Source of the DNA: an uncultured Alphaproteobacteria bacterium
GTDB taxonomy: Bacteria > Pseudomonadota > Alphaproteobacteria > Micavibrionales > Micavibrionaceae
Length of the DNA stretch: 64,000 nt
Direction: 5' to 3'
Assembly (NCBI GenBank): GCA_937923625.1
Contig: CALDTV010000023.1
Span: forward strand, 1-64,000
Position numbers and translations under genes: made by a program. Positions 28,231 to 36,912 of this stretch are shown one piece after another (the first letter of the stretch is position 1; every line of letters begins with the position of its first letter). The notes under the pieces are model-generated. The model was not told the origin of the DNA. It worked only from the letters and a program-made list of their open reading frames with translations, and did no database searches.

Positions 28231-30338
28231 CGTTGGCTCAGCTTATTAACCGCACCGTCTACCATGTGTTCTAAAAGCATGTTTGAAACACGCCCATCCA
28301 CTGTTAAACCATTTTGTTTTTGGTACGCATTGATTGCTTTTTCTGTATTTGCCCCCAAAATGCCATCCGCAGGCCCTTTATAGACTCCCGTTAGCATTAA
28401 ATATTCTTGTACTTGCGTAATCATAGAACGGCGTGCTTCAACATTTGATGTTTTTGCCTCCCCTTTTATCGCAGGGCCAGCGCGGCGTCCTTTAACAGAC
28501 TCATTTATTTGTTGCATCCGCTCTACAAGATTATCAACATCTCTCATATCTATCTGAAGGCTCTTAACCAATTGCTCCATCGCAGATTTAGAATCCGCAT
28601 TGCCTTGATCCGCAGAAATTTTATACCACATCAATGCTTCTTGTGGATTTTCACTTCCCAACAAGCCATTCTCATAGATTAAACCTAAATTATACGCGGC
28701 TTCAACAATGCCGTTATTTGCGGCACGTTCAAAAAAAGCAGCGGCTAAAGCGGGATTATAATCAGTACCAATACCTTCAATATGCGCAATGCCCAGATTA
28801 TATTGTGCTTCGGCATGTCCCAATTTTGCCGCTTCGCGATACCAATATAAAGCACGGCCTAAGTCACGCTCTTGCCCTAAGCCTTGATGATATAACACAC
28901 CAAGGTTGTAACGTGCGTTCGCAATACCGTTTTCTGATGCTTCGCGAAACCAAAAGGCTGCGCGGTCAAAATTTTGACTCACGCCACCATGCCCCGCAGT
29001 ATAAATCGCTGCCAAGTCATGCTGTGCTTCTGCATCCCCTTGAAAAGCTTGCTTTTCAATATTCTTGACCGCCGCAGGCAAGGCACTGTCGAAATTCATA
29101 CGAGAATACAAAGGCGCTGAGTCGCGTTCAGAAGTAATTGCTTTTGTCATTTGCGAGTCTTGCTTAAAAGCAAGTTTTTCAAAATTCTGCATAGGCTTTG
29201 TGATTTGTGGATCATTGAATGAAATCACCTTTGTTGCCTTATCTTGAACCGCCGCGCCCTTTGGATCGACTGCTGAAGGTTCAATGTCATTTAACGCACC
29301 CGCTAATTTTTTTGGATTGTCATTTAATGCTGCCAATAGCTGCTCATCGTTATAATCTAAAATATTTTCAGGAGTATCCGCTAACGCGCCAGCAGAAATA
29401 TTCGCGGGTGTCGCGATAGCGCTTTGCGTTGGGTCACTGCTGCCCTGTTCAGCGGAGACCTCATTAAAAATTGCGCTATCTGTTTTTAATGTTTCCGACG
29501 CCGTTTCTAAATTTTCAACCTTGCTGAAAGCAGCCATATCAGGGCGTTGCATTTGATTAATGCCCCAACCACCCAAAATGGCCAAAATAATTGCTGAAGC
29601 GATCATTACAGAGCGTTGCGTCATAAGTTCCTGCCACCATGGATTATTGTCATTTTTGTTGCGATGTGTCGCGGCTTTCGGCGCTTGTTTTTTAGTTTGC
29701 GTTGCCGAAAGCGATGCAGTCTTCGCCTGATTTTCATCACCAATTAATTTGGGTGAAGGCTTGTATGATTTCGCCCCTTCTGGCGGTGGAAGGATGTTAC
29801 CATCCCCTATCATTGTTTCAAGGCGCTCAAGTTTACGCAGTAAAACCGACTTATCTTGAGAAACAGCTTCAATTTGACGTCCTAATTTTGTTTGCTCGAA
29901 AACTGAGCGATCAAGCCGCGCATCAATTGCTATTTGCTTATCCGCTGTTTCTTTCAAACGTTGATCAATGAGGGCTTGTCCCGCAATGGCCTTGACCATT
30001 TTTTCTTCTGTCTGCTTTAACTTATTTTCAAAAGCGAGCTGGCGCTTACCGACCTTTTCGCTATCTGCTCCTGTGGCGGAGAGTTTGCTTTCTAAGGCTA
30101 AATAAGCTTTTTCTGAATTTTCGGCTTTATCTTCTAGCTTACCGAGTACTTTACGGTAATTGCGCAGCTCTCCCAATAACTCATAACGCTCTGCTTCACT
30201 GCGCTTTAGCTTATCACCAATATGCGCAAGCATTTTGACGATTTCAGTGCTCTGCCCTTCAGGGTTACGGCGAACGCCACGGTCTTGTTCTGGCGTTCTA
30301 ACGACATGGACTCTATCTGGGGCGCGCTTTGATTTCAT
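28227..30338 (-). CDS. Coiled-coil, single-span, Sel1-repeat and peptidoglycan-binding protein
   Basis: 703 residues. A cytoplasmic coiled coil (about 30-180) precedes one membrane span ('SVMIASAIILAILGGWGIN', about 240-258), a low-complexity periplasmic linker, four or more Sel1 repeats (about 430-580, e.g. 'NARYNLGVLYHQGLGQERDLG', 'AEAQYNLGIAHIEGIGTD') and a C-terminal PG_binding_1 domain ('LTGVYKGPADGILGANTEKA'). This layout resembles PodJ, the Caulobacter polar organiser, though sequence identity cannot be judged here. A role linking the cytoplasmic pole to the cell wall is inferred. Confidence 0.8.
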   Translation of the reverse strand: MKSKRAPDRVHVVRTPEQDRGVRRNPEGQSTEIVKMLAHIGDKLKRSEAERYELLGELRNYRKVLGKLEDKAENSEKAYLALESKLSATGADSEKVGKRQLAFENKLKQTEEKMVKAIAGQALIDQRLKETADKQIAIDARLDRSVFEQTKLGRQIEAVSQDKSVLLRKLERLETMIGDGNILPPPEGAKSYKPSPKLIGDENQAKTASLSATQTKKQAPKAATHRNKNDNNPWWQELMTQRSVMIASAIILAILGGWGINQMQRPDMAAFSKVENLETASETLKTDSAIFNEVSAEQGSSDPTQSAIATPANISAGALADTPENILDYNDEQLLAALNDNPKKLAGALNDIEPSAVDPKGAAVQDKATKVISFNDPQITKPMQNFEKLAFKQDSQMTKAITSERDSAPLYSRMNFDSALPAAVKNIEKQAFQGDAEAQHDLAAIYTAGHGGVSQNFDRAAFWFREASENGIANARYNLGVLYHQGLGQERDLGRALYWYREAAKLGHAEAQYNLGIAHIEGIGTDYNPALAAAFFERAANNGIVEAAYNLGLIYENGLLGSENPQEALMWYKISADQGNADSKSAMEQLVKSLQIDMRDVDNLVERMQQINESVKGRRAGPAIKGEAKTSNVEARRSMITQVQEYLMLTGVYKGPADGILGANTEKAINAYQKQNGLTVDGRVSNMLLEHMVDGAVNKLSQR

Positions 30339-30502
30339 GGCAGAACCTTATTAAGTAATTATGGATAAGAAAGTCTACAGATTATTCAGCCAAAATCCAA
30401 GATAAATAAGCATTTTCAGTCAAATTATGCCCAATTAATAGAATAAATAGCCAACAAAACAGCTAAACCTGCCATCTTTGCCTTGGTTCACCAGAATTCT
30501 TC

Positions 30503-30530
30503 TTGTTTGACAGTACTAATCGCCTATAAT
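30503..30530 (+). promoter_or_regulatory. Candidate sigma-70 promoter for the polysaccharide operon
   Basis: TTGTTT (30503-30508) and a perfect TATAAT (30525-30530) are separated by 16 bases, 39 bases ahead of the wbpA-like ATG. A TTGACA at 30507 is too close (12 bases) to serve as the -35 for this -10. Confidence 0.4.
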
Positions 30531-30569
30531 CCGATCAATTTTATACACGCAATAAATTAAAAAAATAAT

Positions 30570-31940
30570 ATGTCACAGCAACAAATAAGCCCCGCCATTC
30601 ATGCCGTCCCCAATGTCGATTCCTTGGAACACAAATTTTTAAATGCTGAGGCTAATATTGCTGTGGTCGGGTTGGGTTATGTCGGGCTTCCACTTGTTGC
30701 CGCCTTATATAACCAAGGGTTTAATACCGTTGGTTTTGATGTTGACAAAAAGCGCGTCAATAATCTTAACAAAGGTCAATCACCGATCAAACATATTGAA
30801 GGTCGCGACATCCAAAAAATGATTGATGATGACAAGTTCATCGCCACCCATGATTTTGAAAAATTATCACAAGCAGATGCGGTGATTATTTGTGTCCCAA
30901 CACCACTAACCAAACAGCGTGAGCCAGACCTGTCTTACGTTTTAGAAACCACACGAACAATCGCGAAATATTTAAAACCCGGTCAGTTGATCACATTAGA
31001 ATCAACAACCTACCCTGGTACAACAACCGAAGTGATGAAACCTTTAATCGAAGCCCAAACAGGTATGATTTCAGGTACGCATTTCTTCCTTGCTTACTCA
31101 CCAGAACGAGAAGACCCGGGAAATGCAGGATTTTCAGCACAAAATACGCCAAAAGTTGTGGGGGGGGATGGCGATAATGCTATGCGCCTTGCCAAAGCCT
31201 TATACGGCAAAATAATTGAAACAGTTGTGCCTGTCTCTTCGCCCGAAACAGCAGAAGCCGTGAAGCTAACGGAAAATATTTTTCGCGCGGTAAATATTGC
31301 CCTCGTTAATGAACTCAAAGTCATTTACGCGGAGATGGATATTGATATTTGGGAAGTGATTGATGCCGCAAAAACCAAGCCATTCGGCTTTATGCCCTTT
31401 TATCCGGGTCCTGGCCTCGGTGGGCATTGTATCCCGATTGACCCATTTTACCTGACATGGAAAGCCCGTGAGTTTGAAGTCAATACACGCTTTATTGAAC
31501 TGGCGGGGGAAATCAATGTCAGCATGATTAAATACGTTACAAACAACCTTGCAGAGGCATTGAACGAGCACGCACAAAAAAGCTTAAGCGGTTCAAAAAT
31601 TCTTTTACTGGGCGTTGCCTATAAACGTGATGTTGATGACATGCGCGAAAGCCCCTCTTTACGTATTTGGGAGCTATTAGAATCAAAAGGCGCAGAAGTG
31701 GATTATCACGATCCATTTTTGCCACGCATCCCTAAAACGCGTGAGCACATGTCGTTGAGAGATCGTGAGAGCATTTCGCTCAGCGCTGAAACAATCAAAA
31801 ACTATGACGCCGTTTTTGTTGCCACAGACCATAGCAATGTTGATTACAAACTTATCGCCGATAATTCACCGTTAATTATCGATAGCCGAAACGTGTTTGA
31901 ACGCAACAACATTAAAGCCCCCCATATCATCAAAACTTAA
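30570..31940 (+). CDS. wbpA: UDP-N-acetyl-glucosamine 6-dehydrogenase (WbpA type)
   Basis: 456 residues of the UDP-glucose/GDP-mannose dehydrogenase superfamily. It oxidises C6 of UDP-GlcNAc to the uronic acid with NAD. The Rossmann motif 'VVGLGYVGLPLV' sits at residues 32-43, 'ICVPTPL' and 'ESTTYPGTT' follow, and the catalytic Cys287 lies in 'PGPGLGGHCIPIDPFYL'. The C-terminal domain has 'GVAYKRDVDDMRESPSL'. The WbpA call over WbpO/UDP-ManNAc dehydrogenase comes from the three following wbpB/D/E-like genes. It starts the polysaccharide operon, with wbpB 16 bases downstream. Confidence 0.88.
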   Translation: MSQQQISPAIHAVPNVDSLEHKFLNAEANIAVVGLGYVGLPLVAALYNQGFNTVGFDVDKKRVNNLNKGQSPIKHIEGRDIQKMIDDDKFIATHDFEKLSQADAVIICVPTPLTKQREPDLSYVLETTRTIAKYLKPGQLITLESTTYPGTTTEVMKPLIEAQTGMISGTHFFLAYSPEREDPGNAGFSAQNTPKVVGGDGDNAMRLAKALYGKIIETVVPVSSPETAEAVKLTENIFRAVNIALVNELKVIYAEMDIDIWEVIDAAKTKPFGFMPFYPGPGLGGHCIPIDPFYLTWKAREFEVNTRFIELAGEINVSMIKYVTNNLAEALNEHAQKSLSGSKILLLGVAYKRDVDDMRESPSLRIWELLESKGAEVDYHDPFLPRIPKTREHMSLRDRESISLSAETIKNYDAVFVATDHSNVDYKLIADNSPLIIDSRNVFERNNIKAPHIIKT

Positions 31941-31955
31941 ATCGAGAAAAATAAT

Positions 31956-32924
31956 ATGAGCGACCAAAAATTTATTGCTGTTGCAGGTTGTGGACACTGG
32001 GGTAAAAATCTTGTGCGTAATTTTGCAGAGTTAGGCGCGTTAGCCACCATATGCGACAACAATCCTGACACGGCCAGCCATATGGCGGCGCAATATAACG
32101 TAAGTGCCAGCACCTATCAGGAAGTACTGGCAAATGATGACATTAAAGCCGTTATACTTGCTTCCCCCGCCCCGTTTCATTTTGATATGGCGCGTGATGC
32201 GCTTAAAGCAGGTAAAGATGTTTATGTTGAAAAACCCATCACCTTAAAAACTGATGAGGCGCAAATTCTTTGTGATCTTGCCACACAGAATGATCGTATT
32301 TTAATGGTTGGGCATTTGCTTCAATATCACCCCGCCTTCATCACGTTAAAAGAAATGGTGTTGGACGGTAAACTTGGTAATTTACAATATATTTATTCTA
32401 ACCGAATGAGCTTTGGCAAAGTGCGCCGCGAAGAAAATGTTTTATGGAGCTTTGCTCCACACGATGTTTCAATGATACTCGCCCTTGCTGGCGGCGAAGC
32501 ACCGATAGACGTCACCGCGAATGGTAGCGCCCAAACGCATAGCACCATCGAAGATTTTGCCCTTATCAAAATGGCTTTTAAAAATGGTCTGGCTGCGCAC
32601 GTTAATGTGTCATGGTTAAACCCCTTTAAAGAACAAAAATTGGTTGTGATTGGTGACAAGGGCGCTGTTGTTTTTGACGACCAGCAAGATTGGTCACAAA
32701 AAGTTATGCATTACCCACACGTCATTGATATGTCGAAGGATATGCCAAGCTTAAACAAGGCAGATGCCGTCCCCGTCGCCGTTACCGAAGGCGAACCCCT
32801 TAAAATGGAATGTCAGCATTTCATTGATTGCGTAGAAAACCGCGCTCAGCCCCGCACAGATGGTGCAGAAGGCTTACGCGTTTTAGACGTTCTGACCCGC
32901 GCCGATAAAGCCATGGGAAATTAA
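31956..32924 (+). CDS. wbpB: Gfo/Idh/MocA oxidoreductase (WbpB type)
   Basis: 322 residues. The NAD-binding '[14 protein letters not shown]' and catalytic 'DVYVEKPIT' blocks define the Gfo/Idh/MocA family; WbpB oxidises C3 of UDP-GlcNAcA to the 3-keto sugar. Its place between a WbpA-like dehydrogenase and WbpD/WbpE-like genes supports that role. In the established pathway WbpB works with WbpE, recycling NADH through 2-oxoglutarate. The next gene starts 5 bases after its stop. Confidence 0.85.
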   Translation: MSDQKFIAVAGCGHWGKNLVRNFAELGALATICDNNPDTASHMAAQYNVSASTYQEVLANDDIKAVILASPAPFHFDMARDALKAGKDVYVEKPITLKTDEAQILCDLATQNDRILMVGHLLQYHPAFITLKEMVLDGKLGNLQYIYSNRMSFGKVRREENVLWSFAPHDVSMILALAGGEAPIDVTANGSAQTHSTIEDFALIKMAFKNGLAAHVNVSWLNPFKEQKLVVIGDKGAVVFDDQQDWSQKVMHYPHVIDMSKDMPSLNKADAVPVAVTEGEPLKMECQHFIDCVENRAQPRTDGAEGLRVLDVLTRADKAMGN

Positions 32925-32928
32925 TAAA

Positions 32929-33519
32929 ATGAGCGAGCAAAAACCTTACGATAAAAACCCTAGCGTGTTCATCCATGAAAGCTGTTATGTGGATGAGCCA
33001 TCAACCATTGGCGATAACACAAAAATTTGGCATTTTAGCCACATCCTTGGCAATACCGACATTGGCAATGACGTAACAATAGGTCAGAATTGCGTGATCG
33101 GCCCCCATGTTAAAGTAGGCAATAATTGTAAAATTCAAAATAATATTTCACTTTATAAAGGCGTGACCTTAGAAGATGGGGTTTTTTGTGGCCCCTCTTG
33201 TGTATTCACCAACGTCAATAACCCACGCGCGGAGATAAGCCGTAAGGACGAATTTCGTGACACTCTGGTTAAGCGCGGCACAACCATTGGCGCAAATGCA
33301 ACCATCGTTTGCGGTTATACTTTGGGTGCTTATTGCTTTATCGCCGCAGGCGCCGTTGTGGCACAAAATGTACCCGATCATGCCCTTATGGCTGGCGTTC
33401 CTGCCAAGCGCATTGGTTGGATGAGTCATGCAGGCGCGAAGCTTAGTGATGATTTAAAATGCCCTATTGAAGGGCTAGAATATGAAGAAACTAAAAACGG
33501 CCTCCGAGAAGTAAAATAA
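32929..33519 (+). CDS. wbpD: Left-handed beta-helix N-acetyltransferase (WbpD type)
   Basis: 196 residues made largely of hexapeptide repeats ('[26 protein letters not shown]', read in pieces, then '[17 protein letters not shown]'). WbpD acetylates the 3-amino group of UDP-GlcNAc(3NH2)A with acetyl-CoA. The opening '[20 protein letters not shown]' and the '[15 protein letters not shown]' insert are typical of the WbpD/WlbB group. The gene is tightly spaced behind wbpB and followed by a 271-bp gap before wbpE. Confidence 0.87.
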   Translation: MSEQKPYDKNPSVFIHESCYVDEPSTIGDNTKIWHFSHILGNTDIGNDVTIGQNCVIGPHVKVGNNCKIQNNISLYKGVTLEDGVFCGPSCVFTNVNNPRAEISRKDEFRDTLVKRGTTIGANATIVCGYTLGAYCFIAAGAVVAQNVPDHALMAGVPAKRIGWMSHAGAKLSDDLKCPIEGLEYEETKNGLREVK

Positions 33520-33670
33520 TTTTCACTTTAACTGCCCCTCCCGCAAATAGTCCGCTGAAGATGACTTTTATTTTTAAGTGTTATTTACCTCCGCATACGG
33601 GTCTAGAAACATGCCAAAGGCATTCCTCCCTTTTTTCATTCACACAATATAAGTAACAAAATATATATCG

Positions 33671-33730
33671 TTTTACATAAATCATTATGTAAAATATAAG
33701 TGGTTGCTGTACGTTTCTTTACAGTGTAAA
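33671..33730. promoter_or_regulatory. Two TTTACA/TGTAAA palindromes upstream of the wbpE-like gene
   Basis: A 10-bp perfect inverted repeat with a 4-base spacer (TTTTACATAA at 33671-33680, TTATGTAAAA at 33685-33694) and a second palindrome, TTTACAGTGTAAA (33718-33730), share the half-site TTTACA. They lie in the 271-bp wbpD-wbpE gap. Paired half-sites suggest a regulator-binding region; no known regulator is named. Confidence 0.4.
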
Positions 33731-33790
33731 AACCATATATGTTTCAAAAAAATCTAAGCACCTAACTTAAAAAATAGAGTCCCCAAAAAA

Positions 33791-34933
33791 ATGACCCCTA
33801 ATATTCCAAATATTCCCTTTATCGATCTTCAAGCACAGCGCAGACATATCGGCAGTGCCATGGATGACGCTGTATTAAGCGCGGTACATGATGGCAAATA
33901 CATTATGGGCCCACAGGTCAAGGAATTAGAAAGTAAGCTGGCAGAATTTGCAGGGGCGAAACATTGCGTGTCTTGCTCCAACGGAACGGATGCTCTCGCG
34001 CTTGTTCTCATGGCAAAAAGCGTGCGACCAGGGCAAGCGATTTTTGTTCCTTCTTTTACTTTCGTTGCCACCGCCGAAGTTGTTGCTTGGTTGGGCACAA
34101 AACCTTTTTTTGTCGATGTGGATGAAGATAGTTTTAATATAAATCCTGACTCCTTAAAGCAAGCCATAAAAGATGCCACTGACCAAGGGTTAGAACCAAC
34201 AGGAATTATCGCCGTTGATCTTTTTGGTCAACCTGCCAACTATAGCGCCATTGAAGACATCGCCGCCGCACATAATATGTGGGTTATGGCAGATGCCGCG
34301 CAAAGCTTTGGCGCTTCGCGTGATGGCAAGCCTGTTGGCTCTATGGGGCATGTTACCTCCACCAGCTTCTTCCCTGCCAAACCATTAGGTTGTTACGGGG
34401 ATGGGGGCGCGGTCTTTACAGATGATGATGAATTGGCGGAAGTGATGGTCAGCATGCGCGTTCATGGAAAAGGTACAGACAAATACGACAATGTCCGCAT
34501 TGGTATGAATGGTCGCCTCGATACACTTCAAGCCGCAATTTTGTTGGAAAAATTTAAAGTTTTCCCTGATGAATTAAAGGCACGCCAAAAAATAGCGGAT
34601 CGTTATAACGAAGGTCTAAAAGATGTGATAAAAACACCGCAACTTATCGGCAATGCCACGAGCGCATGGGCACAATATACCTTAATCCTACCAGAAAATA
34701 TCAACCGTGATGACTTTGCCGCGGCCTGTAAAGAAAAAGGCGTTCCAACAGCTGTTTACTATCCTATTCCACTTTCACAGCAAAAAGCTTATGCGCATTA
34801 TCCTACCGTCACAGGCGGCACATCGATAGCAGAAAAACTTTCCGCATCAGTCATAAGCCTTCCTATGCACCCTTATCTAGAAAGTGACACACAGGATTAT
34901 ATTATCAATGTTGTCAAAGATGTCCTTAAATAA
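33791..34933 (+). CDS. wbpE: DegT/DnrJ family UDP-sugar aminotransferase (WbpE type)
   Basis: 380 residues. PLP-dependent sugar aminotransferase with 'SCSNGTDALALVL', 'MADAAQSFGASRDGKPVG' and the PLP lysine in 'TSFFPAKPLGCYGDGGA' (Lys197), the pattern of WbpE, which aminates C3 of UDP-3-keto-GlcNAcA. With WbpA, WbpB and WbpD it completes synthesis of UDP-2,3-diacetamido-2,3-dideoxy-glucuronic acid. It begins after a long gap with palindromes, so it may have its own promoter. Its last 14 bases overlap the next gene. Confidence 0.9.
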   Translation: MTPNIPNIPFIDLQAQRRHIGSAMDDAVLSAVHDGKYIMGPQVKELESKLAEFAGAKHCVSCSNGTDALALVLMAKSVRPGQAIFVPSFTFVATAEVVAWLGTKPFFVDVDEDSFNINPDSLKQAIKDATDQGLEPTGIIAVDLFGQPANYSAIEDIAAAHNMWVMADAAQSFGASRDGKPVGSMGHVTSTSFFPAKPLGCYGDGGAVFTDDDELAEVMVSMRVHGKGTDKYDNVRIGMNGRLDTLQAAILLEKFKVFPDELKARQKIADRYNEGLKDVIKTPQLIGNATSAWAQYTLILPENINRDDFAAACKEKGVPTAVYYPIPLSQQKAYAHYPTVTGGTSIAEKLSASVISLPMHPYLESDTQDYIINVVKDVLK

Positions 34934-36074
34934 GTTGCAGAAATCATCCTGCCTTTGCTGCGCGCATGATAGATTTCATGCTGTTCCTACGCTGCCCCAA
35001 ACAATCATTAGCGATGGGCAAATATGGTCAAAGCCGCTTCAAAAACATATCTGCGAGAATTGTGGTGCAACCGCTCATATTGTCCCCCTTTCAGATCATG
35101 ATATCGAAGAAATATATAGTGCGCCCTATTCCCTCGGTGGACAACATACACAAGCTGACATCACACGTGCAGAAAATTATAAAAATTGGATTTTAGATAC
35201 GCTTGATATCGCCCCAACAAAAGTCCCAGATAAAATTTTAGAAATTGGCTGCGGCAATGGATTGCTCGCGAAAAAATTTAAAGATTTATGGCCTAGCGCC
35301 ACTCTTTTTGGTATCGAGCCCGCGACACAAGCCAGCAAACATGCCCAATCATTGGGGGTGGAAGTGTCCCAAGGCATTTTAGAAGACCTAAACTTAGAGC
35401 ATTTAAATAAAAAAATTGATCTCATATACTCTGTCAATGTTATAGAACATAGCCTAGATCCTGTTTTATTTTTAAAACGACAAAAGGCGTTTTTAGCCGA
35501 TAATGGCATTATTGTCACCATATGCCCCAATGCTACGCGCCCCAATATTGAAACTTTGTTTTATGATCATATTACAGGTTTCACGCAAAAATCATTATTA
35601 GAAGCCGCAAAAATGGCAGGCTTGATTTTAAAAGACATCCAAGTTGCACCTGATTCTATTGGTAATTTTCAAATTGCTGTTTTTCAAAAAGACGGCATTG
35701 CAACAAAACTGGACAATAACATTCCACAAATTATTGAAGATAAAGAAAATTATTTTAACCAATGGCAGAAGCTCGATAAAACGCTCTGTGATAAGATAAC
35801 TGATAAAGAAGTTGTGATGTTTGGCGCGGGGGAAATGGGCAGTATAATACGCGGCCTCGCACCTAACTTTTGGTCAAAAATAAGTGCCGTCACCCTCGAC
35901 ACACTAACCAATGATATGTTTCATGAAAAAAATATTATTGCCTTGGACAAATTAGACACGCAAAATAACACTTTATTTATTGCTGTTCGACCTGATTTTG
36001 GCGATATTGTTGAAACTAGATTAAAAGACCAAAATTTTAAAACCGATAGTATTCATCACTATATTTCACACTAA
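34920..36074 (+). CDS. Three-domain SAM methyltransferase (sugar C-methyltransferase-like)
   Basis: 384 residues from the ATG at 34920, overlapping the wbpE stop by 14 bases. The N-terminus has a zinc-type pair, 'CLCC' (about residue 10) and 'CENC' (about 46). A class I methyltransferase core follows ('ILEIGCGNGLLAKKF', 'IDLIYSVNVIEHSLDPVLFL'), then a C-terminal Rossmann-like part ('VMFGAGEMGSIIRGL'). This order matches the Methyltransf_13/11/14 architecture of NovU/TylC3-type sugar C-methyltransferases, although the protein is slightly short. The target sugar is not known. Confidence 0.75.
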   Translation: MSLNKLQKSSCLCCAHDRFHAVPTLPQTIISDGQIWSKPLQKHICENCGATAHIVPLSDHDIEEIYSAPYSLGGQHTQADITRAENYKNWILDTLDIAPTKVPDKILEIGCGNGLLAKKFKDLWPSATLFGIEPATQASKHAQSLGVEVSQGILEDLNLEHLNKKIDLIYSVNVIEHSLDPVLFLKRQKAFLADNGIIVTICPNATRPNIETLFYDHITGFTQKSLLEAAKMAGLILKDIQVAPDSIGNFQIAVFQKDGIATKLDNNIPQIIEDKENYFNQWQKLDKTLCDKITDKEVVMFGAGEMGSIIRGLAPNFWSKISAVTLDTLTNDMFHEKNIIALDKLDTQNNTLFIAVRPDFGDIVETRLKDQNFKTDSIHHYISH

Positions 36075-36088
36075 AGGAGGATGTCGTA

Positions 36089-36907
36089 ATGACGGAAGAT
36101 CATAAAATAGGCGCCTATGGCATTCGCGAACAAAATAAAATTATTGCCACAGAAGATACCCATATTGAGGAATTAAAGAACCTTGGCTATACGATTGTAA
36201 AAAGTGGCTTCTCCGATAAAAAAAAGCAAGATATAGAGCAAGCATTTGAAGATGCGCGCACAGAACAAGAAAATAAGCATGGCCTTGATTATCTTAAATC
36301 AATTGATGAGCACAGATTAATTCGCTGCCCCTTACAATATAACCCAATTTTCATTGAGATTCTAAACCATCCATTAATAGCAGCTATCTGCCAAAGTTTA
36401 ATCGGCCCTTTTGTTATTTTAAACCAACAAAACGGCATTATTAATCCGCCAAATAAAGAAAAATACAGTCAAGGAAGTTACCATCGCGATCTTCCTTATC
36501 AGCATTTTACTTCCTCGCATCCGTTAGCGATAAACGCGCTTTATTGCATAGAAGATTTCACCACTGAGAATGGCTCGACTTTTGTTCTTCCAGCATCCCA
36601 TAAGGAAGAAAAATTTCCGTCTGATCAATTTATTCAAAAGCATCAGCGACAAGTTGAAGCCAAAGCGGGTGATTTTATTGTGCTTGATTGCATGCTCTAC
36701 CATAGTGGCGGCGTCAACAAAACGGATCAGCAGCGCCGCGCCATTAACAATGTTTACACCATCCCCATGATGAAACAGCAGATTAATTTACCTAATATTT
36801 TAGCTGGCTTATATAAAGATGATCCTGTTTTAGAAAAACTTCTGGGGTATACAACCAACGTTCCTAATTCTATTCAGGATTATTACGATACGCGGCAGAA
36901 AAAGTAA
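36089..36907 (+). CDS. Phytanoyl-CoA dioxygenase (PhyH) family protein
   Basis: 272 residues with a strong AAAGGAGG ribosome-binding site. The Fe(II)/2-oxoglutarate facial triad is visible: His132-x-Asp134 in 'YHRDLPY' and His205 in 'YHSGGVN', followed by Arg in 'QQRRAIN'. Such enzymes hydroxylate small molecules, and members in polysaccharide loci probably modify sugars or lipid parts. It follows the methyltransferase by 14 bases and closes the first plus-strand run of the locus. Substrate unknown. Confidence 0.8.
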   Translation: MTEDHKIGAYGIREQNKIIATEDTHIEELKNLGYTIVKSGFSDKKKQDIEQAFEDARTEQENKHGLDYLKSIDEHRLIRCPLQYNPIFIEILNHPLIAAICQSLIGPFVILNQQNGIINPPNKEKYSQGSYHRDLPYQHFTSSHPLAINALYCIEDFTTENGSTFVLPASHKEEKFPSDQFIQKHQRQVEAKAGDFIVLDCMLYHSGGVNKTDQQRRAINNVYTIPMMKQQINLPNILAGLYKDDPVLEKLLGYTTNVPNSIQDYYDTRQKK

Positions 36908-36912
36908 GAGAG

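Noticed and set aside
30507-30530. TTGACA plus TATAAT as a consensus promoter
   Set aside because: The spacing is only 12 bases; TTGTTT with 16 bases is preferred for the same -10.
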